Shown here in pieces: positions 43,154 through 52,495 of a DNA stretch of 64,000 nt. This stretch comes from Marinococcus luteus_A. GTDB lineage: Bacteria > Bacillota > Bacilli > Bacillales > Marinococcaceae. Position 1 is the first letter of the stretch. Each line of letters opens with the position of its first letter. The position numbers and the translations under genes were made by a program. The stretch spans positions 34,416-98,415 of the forward strand of contig NZ_JAXRUV010000009.1 of NCBI RefSeq assembly GCF_034497705.1. Direction: 5' to 3'. Below the pieces are notes generated by a model. The model did not search any database. It was not told where the DNA came from and saw only the letters and a program-made list of their open reading frames with translations.

Positions 43154-43894
43154 CTATATCAATGATTGCTTTGCCGGCGGTGTAATCCTCCCCCCGTTCA
43201 GCAGCAGGTGCGTATTTTTCTGCATTCGCTCCCATTCCCCCAGCCGCTGCATCCGGACAAACTGCCAGTATGCTTGATCCAGGCAGAACGGCTGATCATA
43301 AGCACTGCATGCGTTCGAGGCCACAAAGTGCACGAGCCGCTTTTTTATAAAATATTTTGCCCAGCGCCTGTCGCTTCTTCCGTCGCGGCCGAGCAGTGCT
43401 CCGGCACTGATCTGCACGGCTGCCCCTTCATTCACAAGCTTCTCAAGCCCCCCATGCCTTTTCTGAAACATCCGCAGCCGCTCCGGCGATGAAAGAATGG
43501 GAATGAACCCGTGATTGTACAGTTTTTTGAGCATCTGCCGGACGTATAAAAAGCTGTGAGTCCCATTCATATTAACGAGTACATAATTGGTATGCTCCAG
43601 CGGCAGAATCCTTTTTCTTTCCAAATCGGTTTCCATTCCGTCATACAGGGTGATCTCCTGGCCTGAGCGGACGCGAACCGGAATCCGGGCTTTCAGGAGC
43701 TGAAAATTCAGAAATTTTACCGCCTCCGTTACGAAAACGGCATCGAAATCGTACGATGGATACCGGTATCTGGGCGTTGCGTAAATAATGCTGACACCGG
43801 CTGCCGCTGCCTGCCTGGCCATTTCCAGGCTTTCATTCATTGTGTTTGGTCCGTGATCAAAGCCGGGAAGAATGTGGGCATGCATCTCAATCAT
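43154..43894 (-). CDS. CpsB-like PHP protein with a lost metal site
   Basis: A 246-residue paralogue of the CpsB-like protein at 40.9 kb. HAHILPGFDHGPN keeps the first HxH, but ATPHY has become ATPRY, THPER is SSPER and the SDAH site is SNACS. Three of the usual ligand positions are changed, so a phosphatase function is unlikely. GQEITLY and the overall length are retained. It is the first gene of the minus-strand EPS run, next to the AT-rich direct-repeat array and divergent from a two-component system. It could bind the BY-kinase without dephosphorylating it. Confidence 0.75.
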   Translation of the reverse strand: MIEMHAHILPGFDHGPNTMNESLEMARQAAAAGVSIIYATPRYRYPSYDFDAVFVTEAVKFLNFQLLKARIPVRVRSGQEITLYDGMETDLERKRILPLEHTNYVLVNMNGTHSFLYVRQMLKKLYNHGFIPILSSPERLRMFQKRHGGLEKLVNEGAAVQISAGALLGRDGRSDRRWAKYFIKKRLVHFVASNACSAYDQPFCLDQAYWQFVRMQRLGEWERMQKNTHLLLNGGRITPPAKQSLI

Positions 43895-43977
43895 GTACTC
43901 ACCTCTTTCCTCTCCAGTAAGGCAAATGTCCTATGGGATATTTTTTAGAATATTTTGCCTGTTGCCGTTTCTTTTAT

Positions 43978-44045
43978 ATTAATAGTCCAGTATAATTATT
44001 AATAGTAATTACCTAGTCATTAATAATCACACAAATGTTAATAGT
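43978..44045. promoter_or_regulatory. Array of four ATTAATAGT-like direct repeats
   Basis: ATTAATAGT at 43978-43986 and 43998-44006, ATTAATAAT at 44019-44027 and GTTAATAGT at 44037-44045, spaced 20, 21 and 18 bases, about two helical turns. They lie between the divergent EPS operon and two-component genes, overlap a TATAAT at 43991, and look like a cooperative binding site for one regulator. Confidence 0.55.
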
Positions 44046-44112
44046 CATATGACCTTTTCTAGGAAAATGGGACCCCGCGCGGGATTGCCCCGGCGAAAGG
44101 GAGTGGGCCTGA

Positions 44113-45285
44113 ATGAACCGCCGCCAGCGAATCTTCATGTATACGATCCAATTCATAGCCATCATCGCAGCCGGACTGTTTGTATACATGGAGTCGCCGG
44201 ACGAGCGGTGGCTTGCTGCAGTCCTCTGCTGGGTATTTGGTATTATCCAGGTGACCCGGCTCGTGCTTTTATCCATACCGCTTGCCCGCTTTTCCTCGGT
44301 AATGGTCATCAGCCTCCAGTTCGTCATTGCCTGGGTCGTCCAGGCGATTGCCGGAGGGTTTGTGCCCCAGACGCTCTTTTTCGTCCTGATTGCCGAGCTT
44401 GGATACCGGGCGCCCAGGCGCTTCAGCTTTCCTTTTATGCTTTTCTGCTACGCGGGGTTTGTTAGTGCCACAGCCTTTCACGAAGAGTTTCCGGCGACTG
44501 CCGGTATTGCCTTTGTGCTTCCCCGTTTTATCGAATATGTGCTGTTCTGGGGATTCAGCTATCTGGCCCAGCGCTCCACCCAGCAGCGCAATGAACTGCA
44601 GCGGGCTTACGACCGGCTGCGCCTGTATCACCGGGAAATGGAGGACAAGTCCATTATGCAGGAGCGGCTGAAGCTCTCCCGGGACATTCATGACAGCGCC
44701 GGCCATTATTTAACCACCTCCATGATGGCACTTGAAACAGCCAGACGGCTGCTCGAAAAAGGCGAAATCGAAAAAGCCCGCACCCAGCTGCAGACGTCCA
44801 AGCACCAGGTGCAGGAAACGATGAAAGAAATCCGGAAAACGGCGCATTCCATGGCACATACCGACGGCTTCATCGATCTTTCGGCTGCGCTTGAGGGACT
44901 TCTCGTTTCCACACGAGATACGTCGGATGTACGAATTGAGTGGGAGTTTGACAAACCGCTGCCCCTGCTCCGGGCGGAGCAGGAAATGCTTTTGTACCGG
45001 ATGCTCCAGGAGGGGCTTACCAACGGCCTCCGCCACGGTGGATGCACGTTTTTTTCCTATACACTCTCCACGAAGGTGCCCGGCCAGCTGATTGCCCGGC
45101 TCGAAGACAACGGACGCACTGTCACGAAAAACGTGAGCTACGGCTTCGGCCTGCGCGGGCTTTCCGCCCGGGCTGAAGAGCTTGGCGGACTTCTGCGCTT
45201 TGAAGCCATTGGGGAAGACAGAAACGGCATGGCGCTCGAGCTGCGCCTGCCTGTTAAGGACCGAAGCCCTTACACCCCGTCATAA
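44113..45285 (+). CDS. DesK/NarL-type sensor histidine kinase
   Basis: A 390-residue kinase. About five hydrophobic helices fill residues 5-155 with very short loops, so there is no large external sensor domain. A coiled-coil linker follows. The HisKA_3 dimerisation helix holds the phosphoacceptor His in LSRDIHDSAGHYL, and the ATP-binding domain shows LYRMLQEGLTNGLRHG (N box) and VSYGFGLRGLSARAEELGG (G box). This architecture is that of DesK/LiaS-like sensors of membrane state. It is followed 61 bases later by its response regulator and diverges from the EPS operon. Confidence 0.88.
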   Translation: MNRRQRIFMYTIQFIAIIAAGLFVYMESPDERWLAAVLCWVFGIIQVTRLVLLSIPLARFSSVMVISLQFVIAWVVQAIAGGFVPQTLFFVLIAELGYRAPRRFSFPFMLFCYAGFVSATAFHEEFPATAGIAFVLPRFIEYVLFWGFSYLAQRSTQQRNELQRAYDRLRLYHREMEDKSIMQERLKLSRDIHDSAGHYLTTSMMALETARRLLEKGEIEKARTQLQTSKHQVQETMKEIRKTAHSMAHTDGFIDLSAALEGLLVSTRDTSDVRIEWEFDKPLPLLRAEQEMLLYRMLQEGLTNGLRHGGCTFFSYTLSTKVPGQLIARLEDNGRTVTKNVSYGFGLRGLSARAEELGGLLRFEAIGEDRNGMALELRLPVKDRSPYTPS

Positions 45286-45345
45286 TACGAACTGACTATT
45301 TATATGCATAAATCTCAGGATAAGTATCAGAAGGAGGATTCGCAG

Positions 45346-46017
45346 ATGGAAACCGTTCGGATAGGGATTGTCGATGATCATGCCATTGTCCGGGACGGAC
45401 TGGCCATGATCATGGAGCTTGAAGAGGATTTGGAAGTGGTCGGTATTGCGAGAAACGGGGCGGAAGCAGAAATGATGCTTACGAACGAGCTTCCGGACGT
45501 AGTGATGCTTGATGTGTACTTAGAAGGCAATAACGGCATCGAATGGCTGCCGGATTTTCAGCTGACGTCGCCACAGACGAAGTTTATTATGCTCAGCTCC
45601 TATGTGGACGCTGAAAACGTCATCCAGGCGCTCGCCAACGGCGCGAAGGGATTTCTCCTTAAAGACTGGGAAAGCGATGAACTCGTCCGCTGCGTGCGCC
45701 AGGTGGCCCGTGGCCAGATGGTGCTTCCGACATCGGTATCGGAGACGCTGAGCGACCAGCTCGCTGCCCGCAACCGGAAGGACGGCGCCCCGCTTTTTCA
45801 GGAAACGGAAGACACCACCGGGCTGTCCCTGCAGGACCGGCGGATCATGGATCTGCTGCTCGCCGGCTACTCCAACCAGGAGATTGCGGATACGCTATTT
45901 TTAACGCTCGGCACCGTCAAAAATTACCTGACCGCCATCTACCGGAAAATCGGTGTCCGCAACCGCCGTGAAGCAATTGCCTACTTCCAAAAAAGACACA
46001 AACAAACCGGCTCCTGA
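45346..46017 (+). CDS. NarL/LuxR-type response regulator
   Basis: A 223-residue regulator. The start at 45346 (METVRIGIVDDHAIVRDG) has AGAAGGAGG 8 bases upstream, unlike the earlier Met at 45304. Receiver domain: acidic pocket in VDDHAIVRD, phosphoacceptor Asp in VVMLDVYLEGN, Lys in FLLKDW. A LuxR-type HTH covers about 155-220 (LSLQDRRIMDLLLAGYSNQEIADTLFLTLGTVKNY). Partner of the preceding kinase. The four repeats upstream of the kinase gene are candidate binding sites. A strong bidirectional terminator follows. Confidence 0.9.
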   Translation: METVRIGIVDDHAIVRDGLAMIMELEEDLEVVGIARNGAEAEMMLTNELPDVVMLDVYLEGNNGIEWLPDFQLTSPQTKFIMLSSYVDAENVIQALANGAKGFLLKDWESDELVRCVRQVARGQMVLPTSVSETLSDQLAARNRKDGAPLFQETEDTTGLSLQDRRIMDLLLAGYSNQEIADTLFLTLGTVKNYLTAIYRKIGVRNRREAIAYFQKRHKQTGS

Positions 46018-46039
46018 ATTTCAGAAGCCGGTTTGTTTT
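46000..46039. terminator. Bidirectional terminator after the response regulator
   Basis: AACAAACCGGCT.CTGA and TTCAG.AGCCGGTTTGTTTT form a nearly perfect stem around AA. The same core recurs at 57553-57596. Confidence 0.85.
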
Positions 46040-46061
46040 GCAGTGGATCAGGCAGGCATGG

Positions 46062-47984
46062 TCAGCCCCACACTTTAATGTAGTTTTCTCCTGGTTTCAG
46101 ATCATTAATGGGGCCCACTGCTTCTTTTTCATTTTTCTTATTACCATAGTAATCCTCGTTTAATATTAATTCGCTGCCATCCGGGCTCTCGAAATCGGCA
46201 TCAACAATACGGGTTCTGGGCAACGTTTCCGTCGATTGAATGTCTCCAGGCATTTGTTCAAAATCCTCCGGAAGTTCACAGTAGAGATACACTTCGCTGC
46301 CTTTTTCAATAATCTCTAATTTGGGGTCGAAATGGTCTGCCGTTAATTTTTGCTCCTCTCTTTCAAAGGGCTCCGCTCCATTTAAATAAGCATTGTTATT
46401 AATATATACCGGCTGCTCGACGTTATTGAATGCTTTATGATCTGCAGAAAAATCATTTACTGTATCAATATATTCCTCGAGCGACGCCGTATATCCGTTA
46501 TAATGACCTGTTCCTACGCCTTTAAGGTCTTTATCACCTATAAACAGATTATTGAAGTAGCGGTCGTCCCCGCCATAGGTGACAGCAAAACCAGCCATTT
46601 CTGTACTATGTGGAGTGTGGTATGGAGTAGCTCGGTCCAGCATTTTCTTATGCACCATTTCGCCCCGGATCAAATTATTAACATAAGCCCCGCCCTGGGC
46701 GTGGTTATCCAAAGCGTAATCCGCAGTTAGGATATTATGATCGACCACATACGGGCCGCTGCTTACCTCCACAAACAAGTCCCGGTTATTCCGGTAAAAT
46801 AAATTACTGCTGACTCTGGTGCCCTGGGTTTGCCAGTCCAGCCAAACGCCGAGGGAGCAGTCATGAATACGATTGTGGTAAATTTGCACATCAATCGCAG
46901 CATGAAGCTTAACTCCCGCAATTTCATGCCCGAAAAATTCGCGCTTTACGCCTATGTTATAAATATGATTGTTATATATTTCACTGAACACGCACCCCAG
47001 GTGCCCGACAACAGCGTTTTGGCCGCAGTCGTAAATTATATTGTGGCGGATAATATGAGAGCCAACTTTTTCTTTCGTCCATCCCGCCTGCTGGGCCTGA
47101 AAGATTGATTCCACCTGGTATTGATACCCGGACTTATCCTTTCGTGTTGTGCTGTAATTCTCTCCGGTGGAAGCCTCTTTTCCAATGCTGATCGCACTGC
47201 ATTTGGAATCATGGATGATATTGTTTTCAATAATCCAGCCTTTGCTCCAGTGCGGCCCCACAAGTCCTGGCTGGTCAGCCGTAGGCGGTGTCCACGGGGT
47301 AGCTGCCTGAGCCATTTCAAAGCCGCTGACGGTGATGTAATCAATACCTGTATGCTCAGGATAAAAGCAGCATTTGCGCACATTTATTTCCACAAGCTCC
47401 TGTGTGGGGTCCATGCCGTGGCAATTAATATAAATCGTTGTTGTATGCTGATCCACTTCTGCAAACCATACATACTCCGTCTGTTCCGGATCTTCGACGG
47501 AAACGGTTTGTTCCGTCCAATGATCCACAATCTCCGTTTGCACCGTTGGACTGTGCAATTCCTGAATACTTTCCGCCTCGTAAAGTGACTTTCCGTTTAT
47601 ATACACATCACCCAGGTGCCTGCCGGGATTGTATTTCACCCAGTCTCCAAAGATTTTTTCTTTGTATGGATTATAATCCCCGAAAAAATCGTTTGGCAGC
47701 GTCGTTTTCCAGACCGTGCCTTCCACCTGCTTCCAATCTGTTATCTGCTCCGAGCCCTTGATGACCACCTGCTCCCCGTCAGCTGCTTGATACGTAATTC
47801 TTCTCGTGTTGCTCAGTCCTGCATGTTTAGGCTTCACCCATTCCCGGTACTCTCCTTCATGCACAATCACTGCATCGCCTGCTGCTGCCACAGCGGCCGC
47901 CTGGTTAATGGTCAGGAAGGGGTTTTCCCTTGTCCCCTCCTGGTGATCTGCTCCATTTTTCGCTACATGGTACTCCTTAGCCAT
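46062..47984 (-). CDS. GH120 beta-xylosidase
   Basis: A 640-residue protein with strong overall similarity, as recalled, to the GH120 beta-xylosidase XylC of Thermoanaerobacterium (638 residues). The N-terminus EYHVAKNGADHQEGT opens a right-handed parallel beta-helix. The expected nucleophile Asp in LGVWLDWQTQGTRV (about residue 380) and acid/base Glu in DLFVEVSSGPYVVDHN lie 23 residues apart, as in XylC (382/405). No signal peptide, so it acts in the cytoplasm on imported xylo-oligosaccharides. It is the last gene of the ABC transporter-xylR operon. It begins after a GGAGCAGAT site. Confidence 0.9.
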   Translation of the reverse strand: MAKEYHVAKNGADHQEGTRENPFLTINQAAAVAAAGDAVIVHEGEYREWVKPKHAGLSNTRRITYQAADGEQVVIKGSEQITDWKQVEGTVWKTTLPNDFFGDYNPYKEKIFGDWVKYNPGRHLGDVYINGKSLYEAESIQELHSPTVQTEIVDHWTEQTVSVEDPEQTEYVWFAEVDQHTTTIYINCHGMDPTQELVEINVRKCCFYPEHTGIDYITVSGFEMAQAATPWTPPTADQPGLVGPHWSKGWIIENNIIHDSKCSAISIGKEASTGENYSTTRKDKSGYQYQVESIFQAQQAGWTKEKVGSHIIRHNIIYDCGQNAVVGHLGCVFSEIYNNHIYNIGVKREFFGHEIAGVKLHAAIDVQIYHNRIHDCSLGVWLDWQTQGTRVSSNLFYRNNRDLFVEVSSGPYVVDHNILTADYALDNHAQGGAYVNNLIRGEMVHKKMLDRATPYHTPHSTEMAGFAVTYGGDDRYFNNLFIGDKDLKGVGTGHYNGYTASLEEYIDTVNDFSADHKAFNNVEQPVYINNNAYLNGAEPFEREEQKLTADHFDPKLEIIEKGSEVYLYCELPEDFEQMPGDIQSTETLPRTRIVDADFESPDGSELILNEDYYGNKKNEKEAVGPINDLKPGENYIKVWG

Positions 47985-48017
47985 CGTATCTGCTCCTTTT
48001 GCATCGTTTCTTTTTTC

Positions 48018-49190
48018 TTATACTACTGTGACCCTGTTTTCCGAGAAAAACTGTTCAATTGAAAGTGCAGCGCAGCCGAGTGCGCATGACAGCATACCGT
48101 GTTCGGAGAATTTCAGTTCAAACGAATTATGATAATAAGGCAGCAGGCGCTGTTGAAGCACACGCTGAATCGGATTGCGCAGCCACGGTTCTAATACAGC
48201 AAACCGGTTTCCGATAATAATTTGCTCTGGATTAAAAGTGTTTACTATATTAGTCAGTACAATACCAATATATTCACCAATTTGATCGAAGGCATTCAGC
48301 ACCCCGGGGTGATTTTCCATAGCCATTTTAATAAGCATCTCCAGGCTGATTCTGGTGCCAGGCGGGAAAATGGGTCTTACTTTATCCATTAACGCTGCCT
48401 CGGAGCTGTACATTTCCCAGCATCCCTTGTTCCCGCAGGGGCATTTCTTTCCATGGGAATCAATTGAAACATGTCCTATTTCCCCGGAAATACCCGTCGA
48501 TCCTTTGTGAAGCTTATCATTAATAATAAGGCCTGCTCCGATACCCATGCCTATGCTTAAATAAATCAAATGAGACATGTTCTGCCCGGCGCCGTATATT
48601 TTTTCCCCATGAGCTCCAGCCTTTGCTTCATTTTCAATTGTCACAGGCAGCCGGAATTCTTTTTCCAGATAGTCCTTTAAATCAACCCTGTGCCAATTAA
48701 GATTCGGGGCAAATAAAATCAGGCCGTCGTTATCAATCATGCCAGGCACCCCGAGACCAATACCGATGACACCGTACGGGCTCTCGGGTGCTTTCTGCTG
48801 CAGGACTCTGATCAAATTTTCTACTTTCGGGAAGATAATTTCAGGTTCGGTCTCCTCAATTTCAAGTTTTTGTTTATTGATAATATTGCCCTGCAGATCT
48901 GTTATAACGGCAAGAATGTAATTAACACCAAGATCCACCCCGATGGAATAGCCTGCACCCGTATTAAAGAACAGCATCGTCGGCCTGCGTCCCCCGCTTG
49001 AAAGGCCCACCCCTATTTCCCCGACAAAATGCTCTGCCATCAGCTCACTGACCAGGCTCGAAACAGTAGCCTTGTTTAATCCGGTAATTTTTGAAATTTG
49101 AGCCCGGGAGACCGGACTTTCTGTCTGAATTTTATTTAATACGATGGACTTATTAATTTTTCTTACAAGACCTTGATCACCAGTTTTCAT
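48018..49190 (-). CDS. xylR: ROK-family XylR-like repressor
   Basis: A 390-residue ROK regulator. N-terminal HTH (ISKITGLNKATVSSLVSELM, about 32-52) precedes a sugar-kinase-like domain with SIGVDLGVNYILAVITD, GIGIGAGLIIND, and the zinc motif CPCGNKGCWEMYSSEAAL. The whole layout is that of XylR/NagC repressors; xylose or a xylo-oligosaccharide would be the inducer. It lies inside the xylo-oligosaccharide operon between permease and xylosidase genes, so it is probably autoregulated. xylO-like sites are at 52515 and 18118. Confidence 0.85.
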   Translation of the reverse strand: MKTGDQGLVRKINKSIVLNKIQTESPVSRAQISKITGLNKATVSSLVSELMAEHFVGEIGVGLSSGGRRPTMLFFNTGAGYSIGVDLGVNYILAVITDLQGNIINKQKLEIEETEPEIIFPKVENLIRVLQQKAPESPYGVIGIGLGVPGMIDNDGLILFAPNLNWHRVDLKDYLEKEFRLPVTIENEAKAGAHGEKIYGAGQNMSHLIYLSIGMGIGAGLIINDKLHKGSTGISGEIGHVSIDSHGKKCPCGNKGCWEMYSSEAALMDKVRPIFPPGTRISLEMLIKMAMENHPGVLNAFDQIGEYIGIVLTNIVNTFNPEQIIIGNRFAVLEPWLRNPIQRVLQQRLLPYYHNSFELKFSEHGMLSCALGCAALSIEQFFSENRVTVV

Positions 49191-49249
49191 ATATGAGTCT
49201 CCATGTTTATTTATTTTTACATAAAGGGAGATCCGTTTTATTCATAGAG

Positions 49250-50071
49250 TTATCCCTTCACAGAGCCTGCTGCGAGTCCTTTGATGATTTTTTCCTGGGC
49301 TACGAAGTATACGAGCAGCAGTGGGACGCTTGCCAGGGTTAAGGCAGCCATCAGTCCTGGAATGTTTATCGAGAATTCCCCGTAAAATTCCCGCAGCCCG
49401 ATCGGAAGCGTCGCTGCTTCATCGGAGTTCGTCAACACAAGAGCGAAAATAAACTCGTTCCATATATGGATAAAGTTATAAATGGCAACGGTGGCAGTTG
49501 CCGGAATTAATAAAGGAAATAAAATTCTCCAAAATAGCTGCAAATGCCCGCAGCCATCAATTTTTGCCGATTCGATTAATTCTTTTGGCAAATCAGACAT
49601 AAATTGAGTGTAAATCACTACTGATATTGGGAGAGCGAAGGCCACGTAAGGACCGATCAAGCCCCATAAGGTGTTGTACAGTCCCATATTCTGGGTAAGA
49701 AGGAAAATAGGAATCAGTGTCGTGTGGATAGGAATCATCATCCCTACCATAAACAGCAGCAGGATCGGTCTGTTTAATTTAAATTTCATGCGCGACAGCG
49801 GATAGCTTGCCATCGCAGAAAATATGATCGTTAAGATAACTGAAATCACTGTTACAAATAAACTGTTTCCAAAGTATTGAAAAAAGCTTGTTTCAAACAA
49901 GAAGGCGTAGTTCTCAAAGGATAGAGCTTCTGGCAGAGCCCAGGGGGCCGAAGAAAATTCCGCCTGCCCTTTAAAGGAGGTATTAATCATGACAAAGAAA
50001 GGAAGACCGGTAAATAAAAGAAGAGCAATGGCTACGATATACAGCGGGGTTTGTCTTAATTTATTTATCAT
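49250..50071 (-). CDS. Sugar ABC transporter permease (MalG type)
   Basis: A 273-residue inner-membrane permease with six helices. The EAA loop ELIESAKIDGCGHLQLFWRILFPLL lies at about 180-205. MalG-type start TPLYIVAIALLLFTGLPFFVMINTSFK. With the next gene upstream it forms the membrane channel of a CUT1-type sugar importer. No ATPase gene is present here; CUT1 importers often share a distant MsmX-like ATPase. It begins one base after the other permease stop. Confidence 0.88.
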   Translation of the reverse strand: MINKLRQTPLYIVAIALLLFTGLPFFVMINTSFKGQAEFSSAPWALPEALSFENYAFLFETSFFQYFGNSLFVTVISVILTIIFSAMASYPLSRMKFKLNRPILLLFMVGMMIPIHTTLIPIFLLTQNMGLYNTLWGLIGPYVAFALPISVVIYTQFMSDLPKELIESAKIDGCGHLQLFWRILFPLLIPATATVAIYNFIHIWNEFIFALVLTNSDEAATLPIGLREFYGEFSINIPGLMAALTLASVPLLLVYFVAQEKIIKGLAAGSVKG

Positions 50072-51013
50072 TTAAAAATCCGCCTTTCTTTTATTATCCA
50101 CGGTGATAATACCGAGTGTTACTATAAATGCAATAATGAACATCATGGAGGATATGGTACTGCCGTAGCCCATACTAAAGTTTGTAAATGTCTGGTCGTA
50201 CATATACGTTGCCATTAATTCCGTAGAGTTGTTCGGCCCCCCGCCAGTCATTACATAAATTAAATCGAAGTACTTTAAAGCACCAATGACGGAAAGAATA
50301 GCAGAGGTGATAATGATAGGTCGAAGTAATGGCAGGGTAATTCCCGAAAACTTTCTCCAGGCTGAAGCTCCGTCAATATCAGCGGCTTCGTATAAGTCCT
50401 CCGAAATTCCGACGATAGCGGCCCGGAATAAAATCATATAAAACGGGGCGAACTGCCAGCAAATCGTAATGATAACTGCCCAAATGGCGGTATCCTCACT
50501 GCCGAGCCATCCTCGCTGTAAGGATTCAAGACCGACGGCGCCAAGAAACTGGTTCACAAGGCCGTAATTTGCATCAAAGATATAGATGAACAAAATACCG
50601 ATAGCTACCGTTGACATTAAGAAGGGCATAAAATAAACGGTACGGAACAGCCGCATCCCTTTGATCGGGCTGAACAGCAGAAGCGCCATAATTAAGCCGA
50701 GCGGAAGCTGGGTTAACAATGAAGCAGCAATCAGCAGCGCATTGTTTCCGGAAGCCTGCCAGAACACACCATCCCGGATAACTTCAAAGTAATTTTGCAG
50801 CCCAATAAAAACCATATTGGAATCGATGCCGTTCCAGTCAAACAGACTGTAGTAAAATGTCATCCCAATCGCATAAACCACGTACACTCCGTAGAAGAGA
50901 AGCGCCGGAGCCATAAATCCTAATATGACAAGCCAATTCTTGGCATTCTTTTTCCTGGAAGCATCCCGGGATTTTGTGTTCACTTTATTTTCGACGTTGG
51001 TAGCCAACAACAT
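50072..51013 (-). CDS. Sugar ABC transporter permease (MalF type)
   Basis: A 313-residue permease with six helices after a basic N-terminal tail (SRDASRKKNAKNWLVIL). The EAA loop EDLYEAADIDGASAWRKFSGITLPLLRP is conserved at about 215-245, together with YVMTGGGPNNSTELMATYMY near the end, usual in CUT1 MalF-like permeases. Paired with the MalG-type permease and the lipoprotein. Start ATG 51013 with GAGGTGA immediately upstream. The xylosidase and XylR in the operon suggest xylo-oligosaccharides. Confidence 0.88.
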   Translation of the reverse strand: MLLATNVENKVNTKSRDASRKKNAKNWLVILGFMAPALLFYGVYVVYAIGMTFYYSLFDWNGIDSNMVFIGLQNYFEVIRDGVFWQASGNNALLIAASLLTQLPLGLIMALLLFSPIKGMRLFRTVYFMPFLMSTVAIGILFIYIFDANYGLVNQFLGAVGLESLQRGWLGSEDTAIWAVIITICWQFAPFYMILFRAAIVGISEDLYEAADIDGASAWRKFSGITLPLLRPIIITSAILSVIGALKYFDLIYVMTGGGPNNSTELMATYMYDQTFTNFSMGYGSTISSMMFIIAFIVTLGIITVDNKRKADF

Positions 51014-51069
51014 TCACCTCAATTTTTAACTATATCAAGCCGGCAGAACCGGCTTGATATAGAAGTTAA

Positions 51070-52389
51070 TTATTCCAGCTCTTCCTCAGCAGCCTGTTCC
51101 ATCTCTTCTGCCGCTTCTTCTGGTGTAATGGATCCGCCAAACAATGCTTGTGTTGTGTCTAAGTGAACTTCTGCAAGCGCTGGAGGGAGGGTCTGGTCAT
51201 AGTACGTTTGTACAAAATCAGCTTCGTTCAAGGTTTCGCTCAAACGCTTGATATATTCGTCTTCGTACTCAGCCCCTTCTACTGGAGACACAGCGCCGCT
51301 TTCATTAGCAAAGTCAGTTGCTGTTTCTTCTTCAGAAATGAAGTTCAAGAAGTCAATAGCATCTTCCTTATTATCACTTTGCTCTGATACAGAGAACGCC
51401 GGACTTACCCCGCCTACAAGGTGATTTTGTGCGCCTTCTCCGCCTTCGATTTCAGGGAACATGAAGTAATCGAGATCTTCTTTAAATTCAGGCATTTCAT
51501 CATCTACGTTTTTAAGCATTGCGCCGCTGGTCATAATTTCCATCGCAGCGTCCCCGGAATACATTAATTGACGGGATTGGCCTGTGTCATAGTCGCTGCC
51601 GTTAATGCCATCCGGAAATGCATTTTTGTCCACCAGCTCCTGGATTTTTTCCCCTGCTTCGATGTATGCTTCATCATCAAAGCTTCCTTCGCGGCTGAAG
51701 GCATCAGCGAATAAATCTTCCCCGCCTTCTCTTTCAGCAAGGTACATCAGATAGAAAGCGCCCGGCCATTGTGTCTGGTTTGCGAGAGCAAATGGAGTAA
51801 CATCGTTTTCATTTAATGTATCGACAATGTCTAAAAGTTCCTCATATGTTTCGGGTTCTTCGAGGCCGTATTCATCGAAGATTTCTTTGTTATACCATAC
51901 AGGCACTAAATCAAGGCCCAACGGCACGCCATAAACTTCTTCATCAAAAGTAACTGTATCTAAACCTGCATCCAGGAATCTATCTGACTCAACTTCGTCC
52001 GTGATATTTACAACCTGATCAGCATCTACAAAATTCTCCAGCCATCCGCCGCCCCAGGAATGAAAAACATCGGGAGCTGCATTACCGCCCATAGAAGTAC
52101 TAATCTGTTGTTTATAAGGGTCGTTTTGGTACTGCTTTAAATTTACCGTAACTCCTTCTTCCTCCTCAAAACGCTCTGCCGCATCCTGAAGTACTTCTTC
52201 TCCTGCTCCTGTTTCAATGTGCCATACTTCTATTGAATTTTCTCCGCCCCCGTCACCGCTGCCGCTGTTTTCGCCTGACGAAGCCTCTTCCCCGTCCGGG
52301 CTTTCCGGGTTTGCAGGCTGACACCCTGCCGCAAAGATAAGAAATGCCGGTAAAATTGCTGCCATAGAAAATTTGTAATTCACGTTCAA
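51070..52389 (-). CDS. Extracellular sugar-binding lipoprotein of the ABC importer
   Basis: A 439-residue family 1 solute-binding protein. A signal peptide ends in a lipobox (LIFAAGC, Cys at about 23). A Gly/Ser/Glu-rich linker (about 24-48) follows, then IEVWHIETGAGEEVLQDAAERFEEEEG, VTVNLKQYQNDPYKQQIS, GVPLGLDLVPVWYNKEIFDEYG and SGAMLKNVDDEMPE. The mature protein is strongly acidic, fitting a saline habitat. It should capture xylo-oligosaccharides for the two permeases below. It is first in the operon, with a cre box 19-32 bases upstream of its start. Confidence 0.9.
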   Translation of the reverse strand: MNVNYKFSMAAILPAFLIFAAGCQPANPESPDGEEASSGENSGSGDGGGENSIEVWHIETGAGEEVLQDAAERFEEEEGVTVNLKQYQNDPYKQQISTSMGGNAAPDVFHSWGGGWLENFVDADQVVNITDEVESDRFLDAGLDTVTFDEEVYGVPLGLDLVPVWYNKEIFDEYGLEEPETYEELLDIVDTLNENDVTPFALANQTQWPGAFYLMYLAEREGGEDLFADAFSREGSFDDEAYIEAGEKIQELVDKNAFPDGINGSDYDTGQSRQLMYSGDAAMEIMTSGAMLKNVDDEMPEFKEDLDYFMFPEIEGGEGAQNHLVGGVSPAFSVSEQSDNKEDAIDFLNFISEEETATDFANESGAVSPVEGAEYEDEYIKRLSETLNEADFVQTYYDQTLPPALAEVHLDTTQALFGGSITPEEAAEEMEQAAEEELE

Positions 52390-52407
52390 TCAACTCCTCT
52401 TTTTAAT

Positions 52408-52421
52408 TGATAACGCTTACA
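52408..52421. promoter_or_regulatory. cre box upstream of the xylo-oligosaccharide operon
   Basis: TGATAACGCTTACA fits the cre consensus TGWNANCGNTNWCA at every fixed position. It sits just ahead of the ribosome site of the binding-protein gene, within the likely leader. Confidence 0.75.
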
Positions 52422-52495
52422 TTAAATGGGTAATGAAAACTGAATATTAAGAAAAACGATGATGGATATTTAGTATATGAATCAGCTCCTTTCAT

